A stretch of DNA of 64,000 nt from Pseudomonas sp. MH9.2. GTDB taxonomy: Bacteria; Pseudomonadota; Gammaproteobacteria; Pseudomonadales; Pseudomonadaceae. The notes below the pieces were generated by a model, which saw only the letters and a list, made by a program, of their open reading frames with translations, made no database searches and was not told the origin of the DNA. A program made the translations under genes and the position numbers. The stretch spans positions 2,818,501 through 2,882,500 of the forward strand of contig NZ_CP133784.1 in the NCBI RefSeq assembly GCF_034353875.1, given 5' to 3'. This document shows, piece after piece, positions 8,088 through 17,923 of this stretch (position 1 is its first letter; each line of letters starts with the position of its first letter).

Positions 8088-11000
8088 GTACCAGACTCCA
8101 TTGGGCGATGCTTTCCAGCAATACTGACTCCTGATACGGCTTGCTCAGGTAGTCGTTAACACCAATAGCCATGGCGTGGTCGCGGTGTTTTTGTCCGGAG
8201 CGGGACGTGATCATGATGATCGGCAGGTCTTTGAGCCGGTCGTCATTGCGAATTTTGCTGGCGACTTCGAAGCCGTCCATGCGCGGCATTTCGATGTCCA
8301 GCAGCAGAATGTCGGGGGTGTGTTCCTGCAACAGCGCCATGGCATCGATTCCGTCTTTGGCCGTCAGCACACTCATGCCGTTGCGCTCAAGCAGACGGCT
8401 GGTGACCTTGCGCACCGTCACCGAGTCGTCCACCACCATCACCAACAACGGACGGGCTTGTGTGACCTCAATGAACTTCGGTGCTCTTTGGCCCGCGGCA
8501 TGCTGCGCTTGCAGACGACCATACAAGGCGCGGATATGCGCTGGCAGATCGAGAATGAACACCACGCGCCCATCGCCAAGAATGGTCGCGCCGGAAATGC
8601 CCTGCACCCCGGCGAATTGCGCACCGAGGCTTTTCACCACGATTTCCCGCGAGCCCGCCAGCGCATCCACCTGCACGGCCACCCAATGGTCGTGCACATG
8701 CACCAACAGCACGGGCAACGGCTGGGTCTGGCCGAGCAGTTTGGGGGGCAGGCCATTGTTCAACAGCTCGCCGAGGTAGCGCAGCTCGTAGCTTCGCTCG
8801 GCGAAGTGGTAGCGTGGTGGATCGGACAGGTAACAGGTTTCCAGCTCGCCGGGCATCACCCGCACGATGCCTTCGACCGTATTGAGCGGCACCGCGTATT
8901 GCTCTTCCCCGCACTGCACCATCAACGCCCGGTTGACCGACACGGTGAACGGTAAACGGATTTGAAAGCACGTGCCCTGCCCCGGCGTCGAGTCGATGAC
9001 CATTGAGCCGCCAAGCTGTTTGACCTCGGCGTGCACCACGTCCATGCCCACGCCGCGACCGGAGATCTGGGTGACTTTTTCGGCCGTGGAAAACCCGGCC
9101 TGGAGGATAAACTGGAGCAACTCGTAATCACTCAGTTCGGCATCCGCTTCCATCAAACCACGCTTTATGGCTTTGCGGCGCACGGCCCCGAGATCAATAC
9201 CGCCGCCATCGTCACGCATCTCGATGACGATATCGCCGCCTTCGTGAACCATGCTCAGGCTGATCCGCCCCTCTTGCGGCTTGCCTACGGCTCGGCGTTC
9301 TTCGGCACTTTCCAGACCGTGATCGATGGCATTACGCAGCATATGCTCCAGCGGCGCGACCATGCGTTCCAGCACGCTACGGTCCATTTCACCTTCTGCG
9401 TCACCCACGTCGAAGCGAACCTGTTTATCCAGCTCGCCGGAGACCTGACGCACGATCCGCCGCAACCGTGGGAGCAGGCGTTCGAACGGCACCATGCGCG
9501 TGCGCATCAGGCTTTCCTGCAACTCCGTATTGACCCGCGCCTGTTGTGACAACAGCGCTTGCGCGTCGTGATTTCGGGTGTCGAGGGTTTCTTTAAGGTC
9601 GAGCAGGTCGGATGCAGACTCGAACAAGGCCCGCGAAAGTTGCTGCAACTGCGAATGACGGTCCATCTCCAGCGGATCGAATTCTTCATAGCCCAATCGC
9701 TCGGCTTGCACCTGCTCGCGGCTGAGAATTCGCCCCTGGGTTTCGATGTCCAGACGCCGCAACTGGTCGCGCATGCGCTCGATGGTGGTTTCCATCTCAA
9801 CCAAAGTGACATGGGCATCGCTGACTTGCTGTTCGATACGCTCCCGGAAGATCGACGTTTCACCCGCCAGATTGACCAGGCTTTCCAGCTGTTCGGCCGC
9901 CACCTTGACCGTTTCCGGTGGGGTGCGCTCAGCCTCGGCTTCGGCCGTCGAAGACACTGCCACCGCGCTGGAGGGTGCAGCCTCGCGCGGCGCATCGTCC
10001 AGTGTCGCTTTGGCGGTGAGCGACCCCAAGCCGTTTGGGCTGCTGAAACGATGGATGCTCTCGATCAACAACGTGGCGCTGGGCAGCGGATGCCGCGCAC
10101 GCACGGCGTCAAGCATGCCAGCCAACAGGTCGTGCCCGCTTTGCAACAGGCTGATCAGCAGTGGATTACTGTGCAACAACCCGGCTGACAGGCCTTCATA
10201 GAGAAATTCAAGTTCATGGGCCAGGTCGCCAATCGGGGCGATTTCCACCATCCGTGCGCCGCCCTTGAGGGTGTGCAGATCACGCAGCAGGTTTTCCACC
10301 TCAACCGTGTTTTGCGGCTCGTCCTGCCAGCGGGTCAAGGCGCCGCCGGAGCTTTCGACAATGTCGAAGCCTTCCTCAAGGAAGATCTCCAGCAATTCAG
10401 GGTCGCGCTCTTCGAGGATATCGACCGCTGATCTGACGGGTTTCGGCTCGACGTCAGGGCGTGAACCTTGGCCAGTGCCCTGGCGAAAATCACGGATATA
10501 TTCAATCAACTCAGCCGGACTGCTGAGCGGCTGATGGTCTTGCAATTGCTCCAGCAGGATCGCCAGAAGGTCGTGGCTTTGCAGCAGCAAGTCAGCCAAT
10601 GCGGACGAGTGACAGTAGCGGCGGTCGATCAAGCCTTCGTATAGGGATTCCAGCTCATGACCCAGATCGCCCACGGGGCCGATTTCAGCCATGCGCGCGC
10701 CGCCCTTGAGGGTGTGCAAATCGCGTTGCAGCGAGGACAGCGGCAACGGGTTGTCAGGATCGGACAACCAACGGTGCAATGCCTGCCCGGCGCTGTCGAG
10801 AATATCCACCGCCTCTTCGAGGAAGATTTCCACGATCTCGTCATCGAGGCCGCTTAGCGGTGCATCGGTCTCTCCGGGCTCCTGCACTGCGGACTGAATA
10901 GCGTGTTCAACCGACTGTTCAATCGCGAGTTGCTCGGTCGCTGCATTCAGTTCGGTGATGCTCAGCGAGCGGCTACCGTCGCTTTTGATCAGGCCCATGG

Positions 11001-14000
11001 CGCCAGGGTCGAGGGCTTGATCGAGCAATTCGCGCAAGGCCCGAATGCGCTCCGGGCTGGCATCCACCTCTTGGCCTGCCGCCACTTGGTCAAGCATGTC
11101 GATCAGGGCTTCGTGCGCCCTTTCAACCTCATGAAAGAAGCGCTCGCTGACCGCCAGGCTGCTTTCTTCAACCGCGCCATACAAGTCCAGCAGTGCCTCA
11201 CACAGCTCATCCACCTGCGGCAGATCGGCCATGTGCGCCCCATGACCCAAGGTGGTCAACTCGTCGAGCAGAGCGCTTAATTCCTGGCGCTCGCCGGGAT
11301 GCTGCTGCCAGCGCTGCAACAGGCTTTCGGCATCGAGCAGAATGTCCATGCCCTCGGCCAGAAAGGTCGCGATCAATTGCGGATTGCGCTTGATGCGCAG
11401 GCCGTTGCTCGGTGCGCTAAGGGCAGCCGCCAGGCGGATGTCCAGCAGCGAATGCGCCTCGTCGATCAGCGCCGCTGCGCCCACGATGGTAGCCAGCGGG
11501 TCACTGTCGAGCTGGAGCAGGCCCTGTCGAAACAAGGGTTCGGCGGCCTTCAGTAGCTGAATTTCTGCCTGCCTCAGCGGAATCAGATTGGATTTAAACT
11601 CGAGGATCAACTGATCCAGGGGTCTGGCCAACTCGGCTATGGGCAGCACGCCCGCCATGTAAGCGCTGCCTTTGAGCGTGTGCAGGGCGCGCTGCAGGTC
11701 GTCGCTGATGGGCGGTGACACCGCTTCGGTGGCGCTGTCGAGAAAGCGATTGAGCGTGTCGAGATGGCTTCGCGCTTCCTGACGGAAAATCTCCAGCAGA
11801 TGCGGGTCCAACGCCTCATCGTTGGCATTGACGGTATGAGCCATGACCGCAGCGATGAGCACCTCTTCGCCCTTGGCCAGCGCGTGGGCACATGCAGCCA
11901 ACAGGTCGACATCATCACGCTGATGCTGGGCATTGTCGGCGAATTCGCGAATAACCTCAGGCAATAAGGCCAGCACGTCAGCCAGTAAACGCCGAACGCG
12001 CTGATCGGGTTTGACGCTGTTCTCCATGATCCGGTTGAGCAGGTTCTCCGCGGACCAGGCCAACTCGCCGAGGATCAACGCACGGACCATCCGCCCGCTG
12101 CCTTTTAGGGTATGAAATGCCCGGCGGACTTCGGTCAGCGCGGCGGTATCACGAGGGTCATCGAACCATTGTGGCAAGTGCTCGTGCAGCGCCACCAACA
12201 CCTCATCGGTCTCTTCGAGAAACACCTCAAGCAACTCGTCGTCCACCCGCTCTTCATCGGCGGGCGGCGGCAACAGGCTGGTTGGCACATAGAGGGCCGG
12301 CGGATTAACGGCCGAAACCGGGCTGGCAAGCACTTGGGCGATGGTCTGCGTCGGGCTGACCAGTTCCTGACGGGCCTGCAACTCAAGCAACTCGTCCTGA
12401 CTGATCACCTCATCGAGCAGCGGCACCTCGACAACGGCGTCCGGTATCGGCGAATACCCGAGTCCCTCCAGACTGGACTGAGCCCGGTCGAGCACTTGCT
12501 CACCCGGCGCTTCATGATCCTGGCCCAAACGCTCCAGGTAATACTCAATACTGGTGAGGGCGTCTGCCAGACCATCGAGCTGACCCCAGGTTGGTGGCGT
12601 GTTGTCCTCCAGCAAATGCTCCTGGATGTATTCGTTGCAAACCGCGAGCAGGCTGGCTGCTCGCGCCAGCGGAATCATCGCCAGTGCCCCGCGTACCTGC
12701 ACCAGCAGCGCGGGCAAAGGCTCGAGCCGATGCCGATCCCAAGGGCCGTCGATATAATCGATGATCATGTCCTTGGCCTGCTGCAGCCCGATACGCGCCT
12801 CCTTGATCACCAACTGATGGATCTGGGTCAGGTCTGTCGTTGGCAAGCGGCTGTTTTCACGGTGCGTCTGCTCCACGGTGCCGACCATCCCGGCCAGGGT
12901 CGCTTCGACGTACAAGAGTGCGCCAGCGACATCCATCAACGCAGAGTCATCGGCTTCACGTTGGCCCTGGGCCAAACCCTGAACAACCGCCAATTGATCG
13001 ATGATGACTTTACGTGGCTGACCGAAGCCAAGGACGGCCAAGGTATCCGCGACCTGTTGCAGCGGCGGCAGCAGGCTGTTGAGTTCACCAACGTGCTTGC
13101 GGTCGCTGCGCACGAAGACGTCCAGGCGATCTTTGACCCTGACCAGCTCCTCGCATAGCGCGACCACCACCGAGCGCATCGCATCGCGATCCGGGCCCGC
13201 CAGCCGCGCACGCTCTTCGTCGACCAGCGCGGTATCGGGCAGGGACTCGGCGAGGCCGTATTGATCTTTGAGCAGCAACATAGGTGGCGCCTGGCTGTCG
13301 GATTTGGCGATGTAAAACAATAGGCTCTTGAGCAACTCATCTGGCGCCGGCTGATTGATTGCGCTGATACCCTGCTCGAGCAAGCGCTTGAGTTCCTTGT
13401 CAGACTCTTTGAGCAGACCGCGCAGCGCCGGGCTATTGGTGAACTGGCCGTCAGCCATGGTTGCGACCAGCGCCGACGCAATCTGCCACAACAGACCGAG
13501 CGGCGCGTCTTTGCACAATGCCTCAAGGCGGCTAAACACTTTGGCCATGTGACCGAGGTTGGTCTGCACCTCCTGCTCACGCAGTAAACCAACCAACGCC
13601 GCTTGGAGCATTTGCCGCCACTTGCGCAGCAGCGCCGCCAAGTCAGGGCTGTCTAGCTTGGCCAATGCCTGCGCGTCGAGTTCGGGAACACAGAGCAGTT
13701 GCGGGGCAAACAGACTGGTTTCCGACAGCAAGCTCTCGCCTCGGGCGCTGCGCAAATCATTCAGCAGCGGCAGCACCACAAGCGGCAAATCGCGTCTGGC
13801 GGTATGGATGCGGTCGAGGTAAACCGGCATCTGCACCATAGCCTGCGTCAGCAAATACACGGCTTCGGCCTGTTGCGCCACGCGACGTTGCTGCAACGCC
13901 AGCGCCAGTTGCTCGATTTCTTCGGCGAGCAGCGCCGCGCCATAGAATTCGATCATTTGCAGGCTGCCATGCACCTGGTGCACACAGCTCAGGCACTCAA

Positions 14001-14124
14001 CCATTGAGGCCGGGTCCTGTGGGTGTGCGACAAACGCTTCGAGGGCTTGGCGGGCCTGTTTGAGCGTTTCGGCAATTTCGCCCTTGACCCATTCGAGGGC
14101 CACGTAGTCGTGCCGATCAGCCAT
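8080..14124 (-). CDS. chpA: Hybrid chemotaxis histidine kinase ChpA with multiple phosphotransfer domains
   Basis: The central kinase of the Pil-Chp system, phosphorylating the response regulators PilG and PilH in response to the receptor PilJ. The 2014-residue protein has canonical Hpt motifs HTLKG with histidines near 671, 815, 1137 and 1284. A diverged Hpt near His49 (VHQVHGSLQM) and a Thr957 variant (LTTLGHGAHM) are also present. The kinase core follows: NAIDHGLE near 1598, DDGGGID and GRGVGMD for ATP binding. A CheW-like domain comes next, then a receiver domain with acceptor Asp1943 (LLLDIEMPR). The ATG used has GGAG six bases upstream; an ATG five codons earlier has the GGAG inside its reading frame. 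P. aeruginosa ChpA is larger (about 2470 residues), so this one has fewer phosphotransfer modules. Confidence 0.95.
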   Translation of the reverse strand: MADRHDYVALEWVKGEIAETLKQARQALEAFVAHPQDPASMVECLSCVHQVHGSLQMIEFYGAALLAEEIEQLALALQQRRVAQQAEAVYLLTQAMVQMPVYLDRIHTARRDLPLVVLPLLNDLRSARGESLLSETSLFAPQLLCVPELDAQALAKLDSPDLAALLRKWRQMLQAALVGLLREQEVQTNLGHMAKVFSRLEALCKDAPLGLLWQIASALVATMADGQFTNSPALRGLLKESDKELKRLLEQGISAINQPAPDELLKSLLFYIAKSDSQAPPMLLLKDQYGLAESLPDTALVDEERARLAGPDRDAMRSVVVALCEELVRVKDRLDVFVRSDRKHVGELNSLLPPLQQVADTLAVLGFGQPRKVIIDQLAVVQGLAQGQREADDSALMDVAGALLYVEATLAGMVGTVEQTHRENSRLPTTDLTQIHQLVIKEARIGLQQAKDMIIDYIDGPWDRHRLEPLPALLVQVRGALAMIPLARAASLLAVCNEYIQEHLLEDNTPPTWGQLDGLADALTSIEYYLERLGQDHEAPGEQVLDRAQSSLEGLGYSPIPDAVVEVPLLDEVISQDELLELQARQELVSPTQTIAQVLASPVSAVNPPALYVPTSLLPPPADEERVDDELLEVFLEETDEVLVALHEHLPQWFDDPRDTAALTEVRRAFHTLKGSGRMVRALILGELAWSAENLLNRIMENSVKPDQRVRRLLADVLALLPEVIREFADNAQHQRDDVDLLAACAHALAKGEEVLIAAVMAHTVNANDEALDPHLLEIFRQEARSHLDTLNRFLDSATEAVSPPISDDLQRALHTLKGSAYMAGVLPIAELARPLDQLILEFKSNLIPLRQAEIQLLKAAEPLFRQGLLQLDSDPLATIVGAAALIDEAHSLLDIRLAAALSAPSNGLRIKRNPQLIATFLAEGMDILLDAESLLQRWQQHPGERQELSALLDELTTLGHGAHMADLPQVDELCEALLDLYGAVEESSLAVSERFFHEVERAHEALIDMLDQVAAGQEVDASPERIRALRELLDQALDPGAMGLIKSDGSRSLSITELNAATEQLAIEQSVEHAIQSAVQEPGETDAPLSGLDDEIVEIFLEEAVDILDSAGQALHRWLSDPDNPLPLSSLQRDLHTLKGGARMAEIGPVGDLGHELESLYEGLIDRRYCHSSALADLLLQSHDLLAILLEQLQDHQPLSSPAELIEYIRDFRQGTGQGSRPDVEPKPVRSAVDILEERDPELLEIFLEEGFDIVESSGGALTRWQDEPQNTVEVENLLRDLHTLKGGARMVEIAPIGDLAHELEFLYEGLSAGLLHSNPLLISLLQSGHDLLAGMLDAVRARHPLPSATLLIESIHRFSSPNGLGSLTAKATLDDAPREAAPSSAVAVSSTAEAEAERTPPETVKVAAEQLESLVNLAGETSIFRERIEQQVSDAHVTLVEMETTIERMRDQLRRLDIETQGRILSREQVQAERLGYEEFDPLEMDRHSQLQQLSRALFESASDLLDLKETLDTRNHDAQALLSQQARVNTELQESLMRTRMVPFERLLPRLRRIVRQVSGELDKQVRFDVGDAEGEMDRSVLERMVAPLEHMLRNAIDHGLESAEERRAVGKPQEGRISLSMVHEGGDIVIEMRDDGGGIDLGAVRRKAIKRGLMEADAELSDYELLQFILQAGFSTAEKVTQISGRGVGMDVVHAEVKQLGGSMVIDSTPGQGTCFQIRLPFTVSVNRALMVQCGEEQYAVPLNTVEGIVRVMPGELETCYLSDPPRYHFAERSYELRYLGELLNNGLPPKLLGQTQPLPVLLVHVHDHWVAVQVDALAGSREIVVKSLGAQFAGVQGISGATILGDGRVVFILDLPAHIRALYGRLQAQHAAGQRAPKFIEVTQARPLLVMVVDDSVTVRKVTSRLLERNGMSVLTAKDGIDAMALLQEHTPDILLLDIEMPRMDGFEVASKIRNDDRLKDLPIIMITSRSGQKHRDHAMAIGVNDYLSKPYQESVLLESIAQWSLVHV

Positions 14125-14173
14125 AACAACTCCAGTCATTACCTATTATTTACCCGGGTGTTCAACCAGGGCC

Positions 14174-16204
14174 TTACGACGGTGGCAAGGTAAAACCAGA
14201 CACCGAACGCCGCATCTCGCTGGCCATTTTCGCCAGGTTGCCGATACTTTCCGCCGTGGCCGTGGTGCCAGACGTCGTTTGTGTCGTGGTCTGGTGAATC
14301 ACGCTCATGGTCCGGGAAATCTGCCCCGCAGAGGACGCCTGCTGCTGCGCAGCGTTGGTGATGCTCTGAATCAACGCCGCGAGGGTTTTCGAAACACCCT
14401 CGATTTCCTCCAGTGCCACCCCGGCATCGTGCGCCAGTCGGGCGCCGCGCACCACTTCGCTGGTCGTCTGCTCCATGGAGATGACCGCCTCGTTGGTGTC
14501 GTTCTGAATGGCCCGAACCAGGGTCTCAATCTGCTTGGTGGCCGACGAAGAGCGCTCTGCCAGCCGTTGCACTTCGTCGGCAACCACCGCAAAGCCACGT
14601 CCGGCATCCCCGGCCATCGAGGCTTGTATCGCCGCATTGAGGGCCAGAATGTTGGTCTGATCGGCAATATCATCGATCAAGCTGACAATATCGCCGATTT
14701 CCTGGGAAGACTCGCCCAAACGTTTGATCCGCTTGGAGGTGTCCTGAATCTGCTCACGGATGTTGTCCATACCGTTGATGGTGTTATGCACCACCTCGTT
14801 ACCTTTATTGGCAATGGCCACCGAACGCTCCGCCACCGCCGACGACTCCGACGCATTGGCCGAGACCTCATCGATGGAAATCGCCATGTTATTGATCGCG
14901 GTCGAGGCAGCCGCAATCTGCAACGCCTGATGCTCGGACGCCGCCGCCAACTGCATGGCCGTGGTCTGAGTATCTGCAACCGCTGACGCGACTTGCTCCG
15001 CAGTCAGGTTGATCGTGGCCACCAGGTCGCGCAACTGGTCGATGGAGTAATTGATCGAGTCGGCAATTGCCCCGGTGAAGTCTTCGGTCACGGACGCGGC
15101 GACTCTCAGATCACCGTCGGCGAGGTTTTCGATCTCATCGAGCAGACGCATGATCGCGTGCTGATTGCGCTCGTTCTTCTCGGCGGTTTCGCGCAACTGC
15201 CGGTTGGTTTCGCGCACCATCACGATGCCGATCAAAATGATCGACATCAAGGCCAGCAGGCCCAGCAGGTAGCCGCCGATGCTGTGCATCGAACGCCCAC
15301 TGGCCAGGTGCTCAAAATGATCGGCCAGCACCGACGCTTCATCGAGCAGGGTTTGCGAGGTGGTGAAGATAGTGCTGGCCGATTCACGCACTTGAAGCAG
15401 CTCGGGCGAAGTTTCGAGAATTTCATCCACGGAGCCTGAAACGAACTGGAACAGCTCGGCAATTTCGGTCAGGCGCACACGGGAATCGTGGTCCTGGACC
15501 TGGGTGATATTCATCACCGGATTGCCTTCAATCATGCCATTGAGCACCCGGCCAAACAGGCTTGCGTCGCGACCGAACGCATCGGCGGCCTGCACCGCGG
15601 TGTCATCCCCGGACAGTACAGTGTTGACCGAACCGAGAATTCGCTCAGCCAACAGCGACTGACGCTGCGCCACCGCCACCTGACTGGCCGGCGCATGATT
15701 TTGCAGAAGGCTGTCGACGACTTTTTCGTACTCGACCTGCAACTGCGGAATGGTTTCGGCCAGGGTTGCCGCCACTTGATGCAGGGACAGAACGGTCTGT
15801 TCACTGGCGACAATCACGTCGGTGCTCTTGCGCAGACTCTCCCAGTCCTTCTGCACGGCCTGCATTTCCTGACTCACGGCTGACGGCGCCGACGGCAACC
15901 CCGTGGCCTTGTCACCTTTTTTCAGGAAACCCCAGCGCAGATCAAAATCGTTGCGTGCGTCGGCCAACAGCTTGAACGCAGGCGCCTTGCCCGCGGCGGC
16001 TTCGGAGGCGTTTTTGGCGATTCGCTGAGACAACACGCGCAGCTCGCCTGCGTGGCCGATGTACTGTTTATCGTAATTCGACTGCGTGTTGAGGTAGGCG
16101 AAGTTAGCGAACAGCAACATGATAAAAATGATCAGGGCGACAAACAGCGCGGCGATCTGCGACCGACTGCGCTCACCCTCCAATGACCTACCTGTCTTGC
16201 TCAT
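14174..16204 (-). CDS. pilJ: Methyl-accepting chemoreceptor PilJ
   Basis: The inner-membrane receptor of the Pil-Chp system, thought to sense pilus retraction or surface contact and to control ChpA. The 676-residue protein has an N-terminal membrane helix (about residues 18-38), a periplasmic region with PilJ-type helical repeats and a second helix near 310-330 ([18 protein letters not shown]). A HAMP-like linker and a long cytoplasmic signalling domain follow. The hairpin tip region reads [20 protein letters not shown], close to the consensus of methyl-accepting proteins though with Ser-Met in place of the usual Glu-Ala. It sits between pilI and chpA; a terminator-like hairpin precedes it. 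No pilK methyltransferase gene follows. Confidence 0.94.
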   Translation of the reverse strand: MSKTGRSLEGERSRSQIAALFVALIIFIMLLFANFAYLNTQSNYDKQYIGHAGELRVLSQRIAKNASEAAAGKAPAFKLLADARNDFDLRWGFLKKGDKATGLPSAPSAVSQEMQAVQKDWESLRKSTDVIVASEQTVLSLHQVAATLAETIPQLQVEYEKVVDSLLQNHAPASQVAVAQRQSLLAERILGSVNTVLSGDDTAVQAADAFGRDASLFGRVLNGMIEGNPVMNITQVQDHDSRVRLTEIAELFQFVSGSVDEILETSPELLQVRESASTIFTTSQTLLDEASVLADHFEHLASGRSMHSIGGYLLGLLALMSIILIGIVMVRETNRQLRETAEKNERNQHAIMRLLDEIENLADGDLRVAASVTEDFTGAIADSINYSIDQLRDLVATINLTAEQVASAVADTQTTAMQLAAASEHQALQIAAASTAINNMAISIDEVSANASESSAVAERSVAIANKGNEVVHNTINGMDNIREQIQDTSKRIKRLGESSQEIGDIVSLIDDIADQTNILALNAAIQASMAGDAGRGFAVVADEVQRLAERSSSATKQIETLVRAIQNDTNEAVISMEQTTSEVVRGARLAHDAGVALEEIEGVSKTLAALIQSITNAAQQQASSAGQISRTMSVIHQTTTQTTSGTTATAESIGNLAKMASEMRRSVSGFTLPPS

Positions 16205-16248
16205 TATTCAGGGCCCCGCCTGGCCAGCAACATCTATTCATCCCGGAA

Positions 16249-16272
16249 ATAAAAAAGGGCCCGTCGAGGCCC
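16249..16272 (-). terminator. Terminator-like hairpin between pilI and pilJ
   Basis: On the minus strand GGGCC (16272-16268) pairs with GGCCC (16261-16257) across a six-base loop and is followed by a run of six U and further U-rich sequence. It begins 12 bases after the pilI stop. This is a normal intrinsic terminator layout, in the middle of what is usually considered one operon, so it may act as an attenuator reducing pilJ-chpA expression relative to pilGHI. Confidence 0.6.
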
Positions 16273-16283
16273 GCCGAAAAACG

Positions 16284-16823
16284 TTACAGCGCGACATCCA
16301 TGAAGCCCGGTGATTGCGCCAGCGCATGCGGGCTGAAGACCAACCAGGCCTGTTCACGTAAGAACTGCCCCTGAATGAACGGCGCGACCCCCGCTTCGAA
16401 CGCCACAAGTGGCTCAGGCATCAGGCTGCGTTGATTGAAATGCTGCACACCCAATACTTCATCGACCATCAGCCCGGCGAACACATCTTGATAGTCGACC
16501 ACCAGCACCCGCCGCTGCTTGCGCACAGGCGACAACTCATGATCAAAAAACGCACACAAATCCATGATCGGCAGCAACCGCCCCCGCAGGTTGGCCACAC
16601 CCTTGACCCAAGGCTTTACCCCAGGCAATACGGAGTAACGCGGCTCATGCAGGATCTCGCTGATCTCCCCCATGGGCGCCACGTAACACTGATCGCCCAT
16701 GCGAAAACCGATCCCGCTCCAGTCTTGCAGTCGCGTCTCCTGCAAAGGCAGACCGGCCGCGAGAGAGCGACAGCGCTGATCGATTTCAAGGAGCAACTGG
16801 AAGGCGGTTTGCGACTCAGCCAT
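16284..16823 (-). CDS. pilI: CheW-like adaptor PilI
   Basis: A CheW-domain adaptor that links PilJ to ChpA for control of type IV pilus motility. The 179-residue length matches PilI of P. aeruginosa. Characteristic parts are GIGFRMGDQCYVAPMGEISEI (split across the first strands) and GVANLRGRLLPIMDLCAFF, the standard CheW core, followed by RRVLVVDYQDVFAGLMVDEV. The 12-base spacing after pilH and the shared strand show a common transcript with pilG and pilH. A hairpin with a U-run directly follows its stop. Confidence 0.92.
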   Translation of the reverse strand: MAESQTAFQLLLEIDQRCRSLAAGLPLQETRLQDWSGIGFRMGDQCYVAPMGEISEILHEPRYSVLPGVKPWVKGVANLRGRLLPIMDLCAFFDHELSPVRKQRRVLVVDYQDVFAGLMVDEVLGVQHFNQRSLMPEPLVAFEAGVAPFIQGQFLREQAWLVFSPHALAQSPGFMDVAL

Positions 16824-16835
16824 GAGTGCGGACCG

Positions 16836-17201
16836 TCAGCCGGCCAATACCGCATTCAGGGTTTTCATCAGGGTTTCTTCGTCCACCGGCTTGGTCAGAT
16901 AATCACGCGCGCCCTGGCGCTTGCCCCAGACTTTATCGGTTTCCTGATCCTTGGTCGTGATGATGATCACCGGAATCATGTTGGTGTCAGCGTCTTTAGT
17001 CAGCTGGCGCGTGGCCTGGAAACCATTGAGACCGGGCATCACGATATCCATGAGCACCGCGTCGGGTTTTTCCTGACGGGCCAGGGCAACGCCATCAGCG
17101 CCGTTTTCGGCTTTCAAGACGTGATGACCGTGCTTTTCCAGCATGCCGGTCAACTTGTACATTTCAGTCGGCGAATCATCAACGATCAGAATTCGAGCCA
17201 T
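16836..17201 (-). CDS. pilH: Response regulator PilH
   Basis: A single-domain CheY-like receiver of 121 residues with no output domain. It begins MARILIVDDSPTEM, with the acidic pair near residue 8, and has the acceptor aspartate in VLMDIVMPG (about residue 52) and the conserved lysine in DYLTKPVDE. In P. aeruginosa PilH is linked to retraction through PilT/PilU or acts as a phosphate sink opposing PilG. The start is chosen at MARIL, which gives the family length; the frame extends 15 codons upstream without conservation. It lies 51 bases after pilG. Confidence 0.94.
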   Translation of the reverse strand: MARILIVDDSPTEMYKLTGMLEKHGHHVLKAENGADGVALARQEKPDAVLMDIVMPGLNGFQATRQLTKDADTNMIPVIIITTKDQETDKVWGKRQGARDYLTKPVDEETLMKTLNAVLAG

Positions 17202-17252
17202 GGTATTCCCCATACGCAATGGATGCTCTCGACCCGCCAGGGTCACAGGGCA

Positions 17253-17663
17253 TCAAGATACTTGTTGTTCTACTGCAACGAACTCCGGCACATGGGCCTT
17301 GATCGCGTTCAGTAGTTCTTCCTTGCTGAAAGGCTTGGTCAGAAACTGGTCTGAGCCGACTATCCGGCCCTTGGCCTTGTCGAACAGGCCATCCCTGGAG
17401 GACAGCATGATCACCGGCGTTGACTTGAATGCCCGGTTATTCTTGATCAGTGCACAGGTCTGATAGCCATCCAGGCGCGGCATCATGATGTCGACGAAAA
17501 TGATTCGCGGGTGATTGTCGGCGATCTTCGCCAGCGCATCGAACCCGTCTATCGCGGTGATGACTTCGCAACCGACGTTCTTCAATAACGTCTCTGCGGT
17601 GCGGCGAATCGTCTTCGAATCGTCGATGATCATCACTTTCAAAGCTGTGGAATGCTGTTCCAT
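17253..17663 (-). CDS. pilG: Response regulator PilG
   Basis: A CheY-like receiver of 136 residues promoting type IV pilus extension and, in P. aeruginosa, cAMP signalling. Visible receiver residues are the acidic pair in VMIIDDSKTIRR, the acceptor aspartate in IIFVDIMMPRLDGY and the lysine in FLTKPFSKEE. It is the first gene of the cluster; the 260-bp gap between it and the divergently transcribed gshB should contain both promoters. Its order upstream of pilH and pilI is the standard one. Confidence 0.95.
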   Translation of the reverse strand: MEQHSTALKVMIIDDSKTIRRTAETLLKNVGCEVITAIDGFDALAKIADNHPRIIFVDIMMPRLDGYQTCALIKNNRAFKSTPVIMLSSRDGLFDKAKGRIVGSDQFLTKPFSKEELLNAIKAHVPEFVAVEQQVS

Positions 17664-17923
17664 GTTTGCTCTACCATCGCCGCGGCGAGTCGATTTGCTG
17701 CGTTGTGCCCGGCGTCTTCAGGCTGACATGGAGCTACCATGAGCCCCCAGCCCCTTAATTAACGGGGCCCAAGGCCAAGTGCCGAGCCTTTTTAGCACAC
17801 TCTCCAGACGCAATCCATAAAGCCCGACGCTGCGCGCTTGCCTCTTGACCCAGCGCATGCACGGCGCCACCCTGACGCCTATTTTCAGGCCCAAGCGGCC
17901 CTTACCGACAGAGGATATTGCCC
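17664..17923. other. Divergent promoter region between pilG and gshB
   Basis: A 260-bp gap without a credible gene. It contains a GCCCC (17750-17754) / GGGGC (17764-17768) inverted repeat around an AT-rich centre, which could be a weak hairpin or operator. A GAGG before the gshB ATG is the ribosome binding site. I cannot place promoter boxes with confidence. Confidence 0.4.

Noticed and set aside
12112..13158. 348-codon plus-strand frame inside chpA
   Set aside because: Antisense to the Hpt region of chpA; no motif, no ribosome site.
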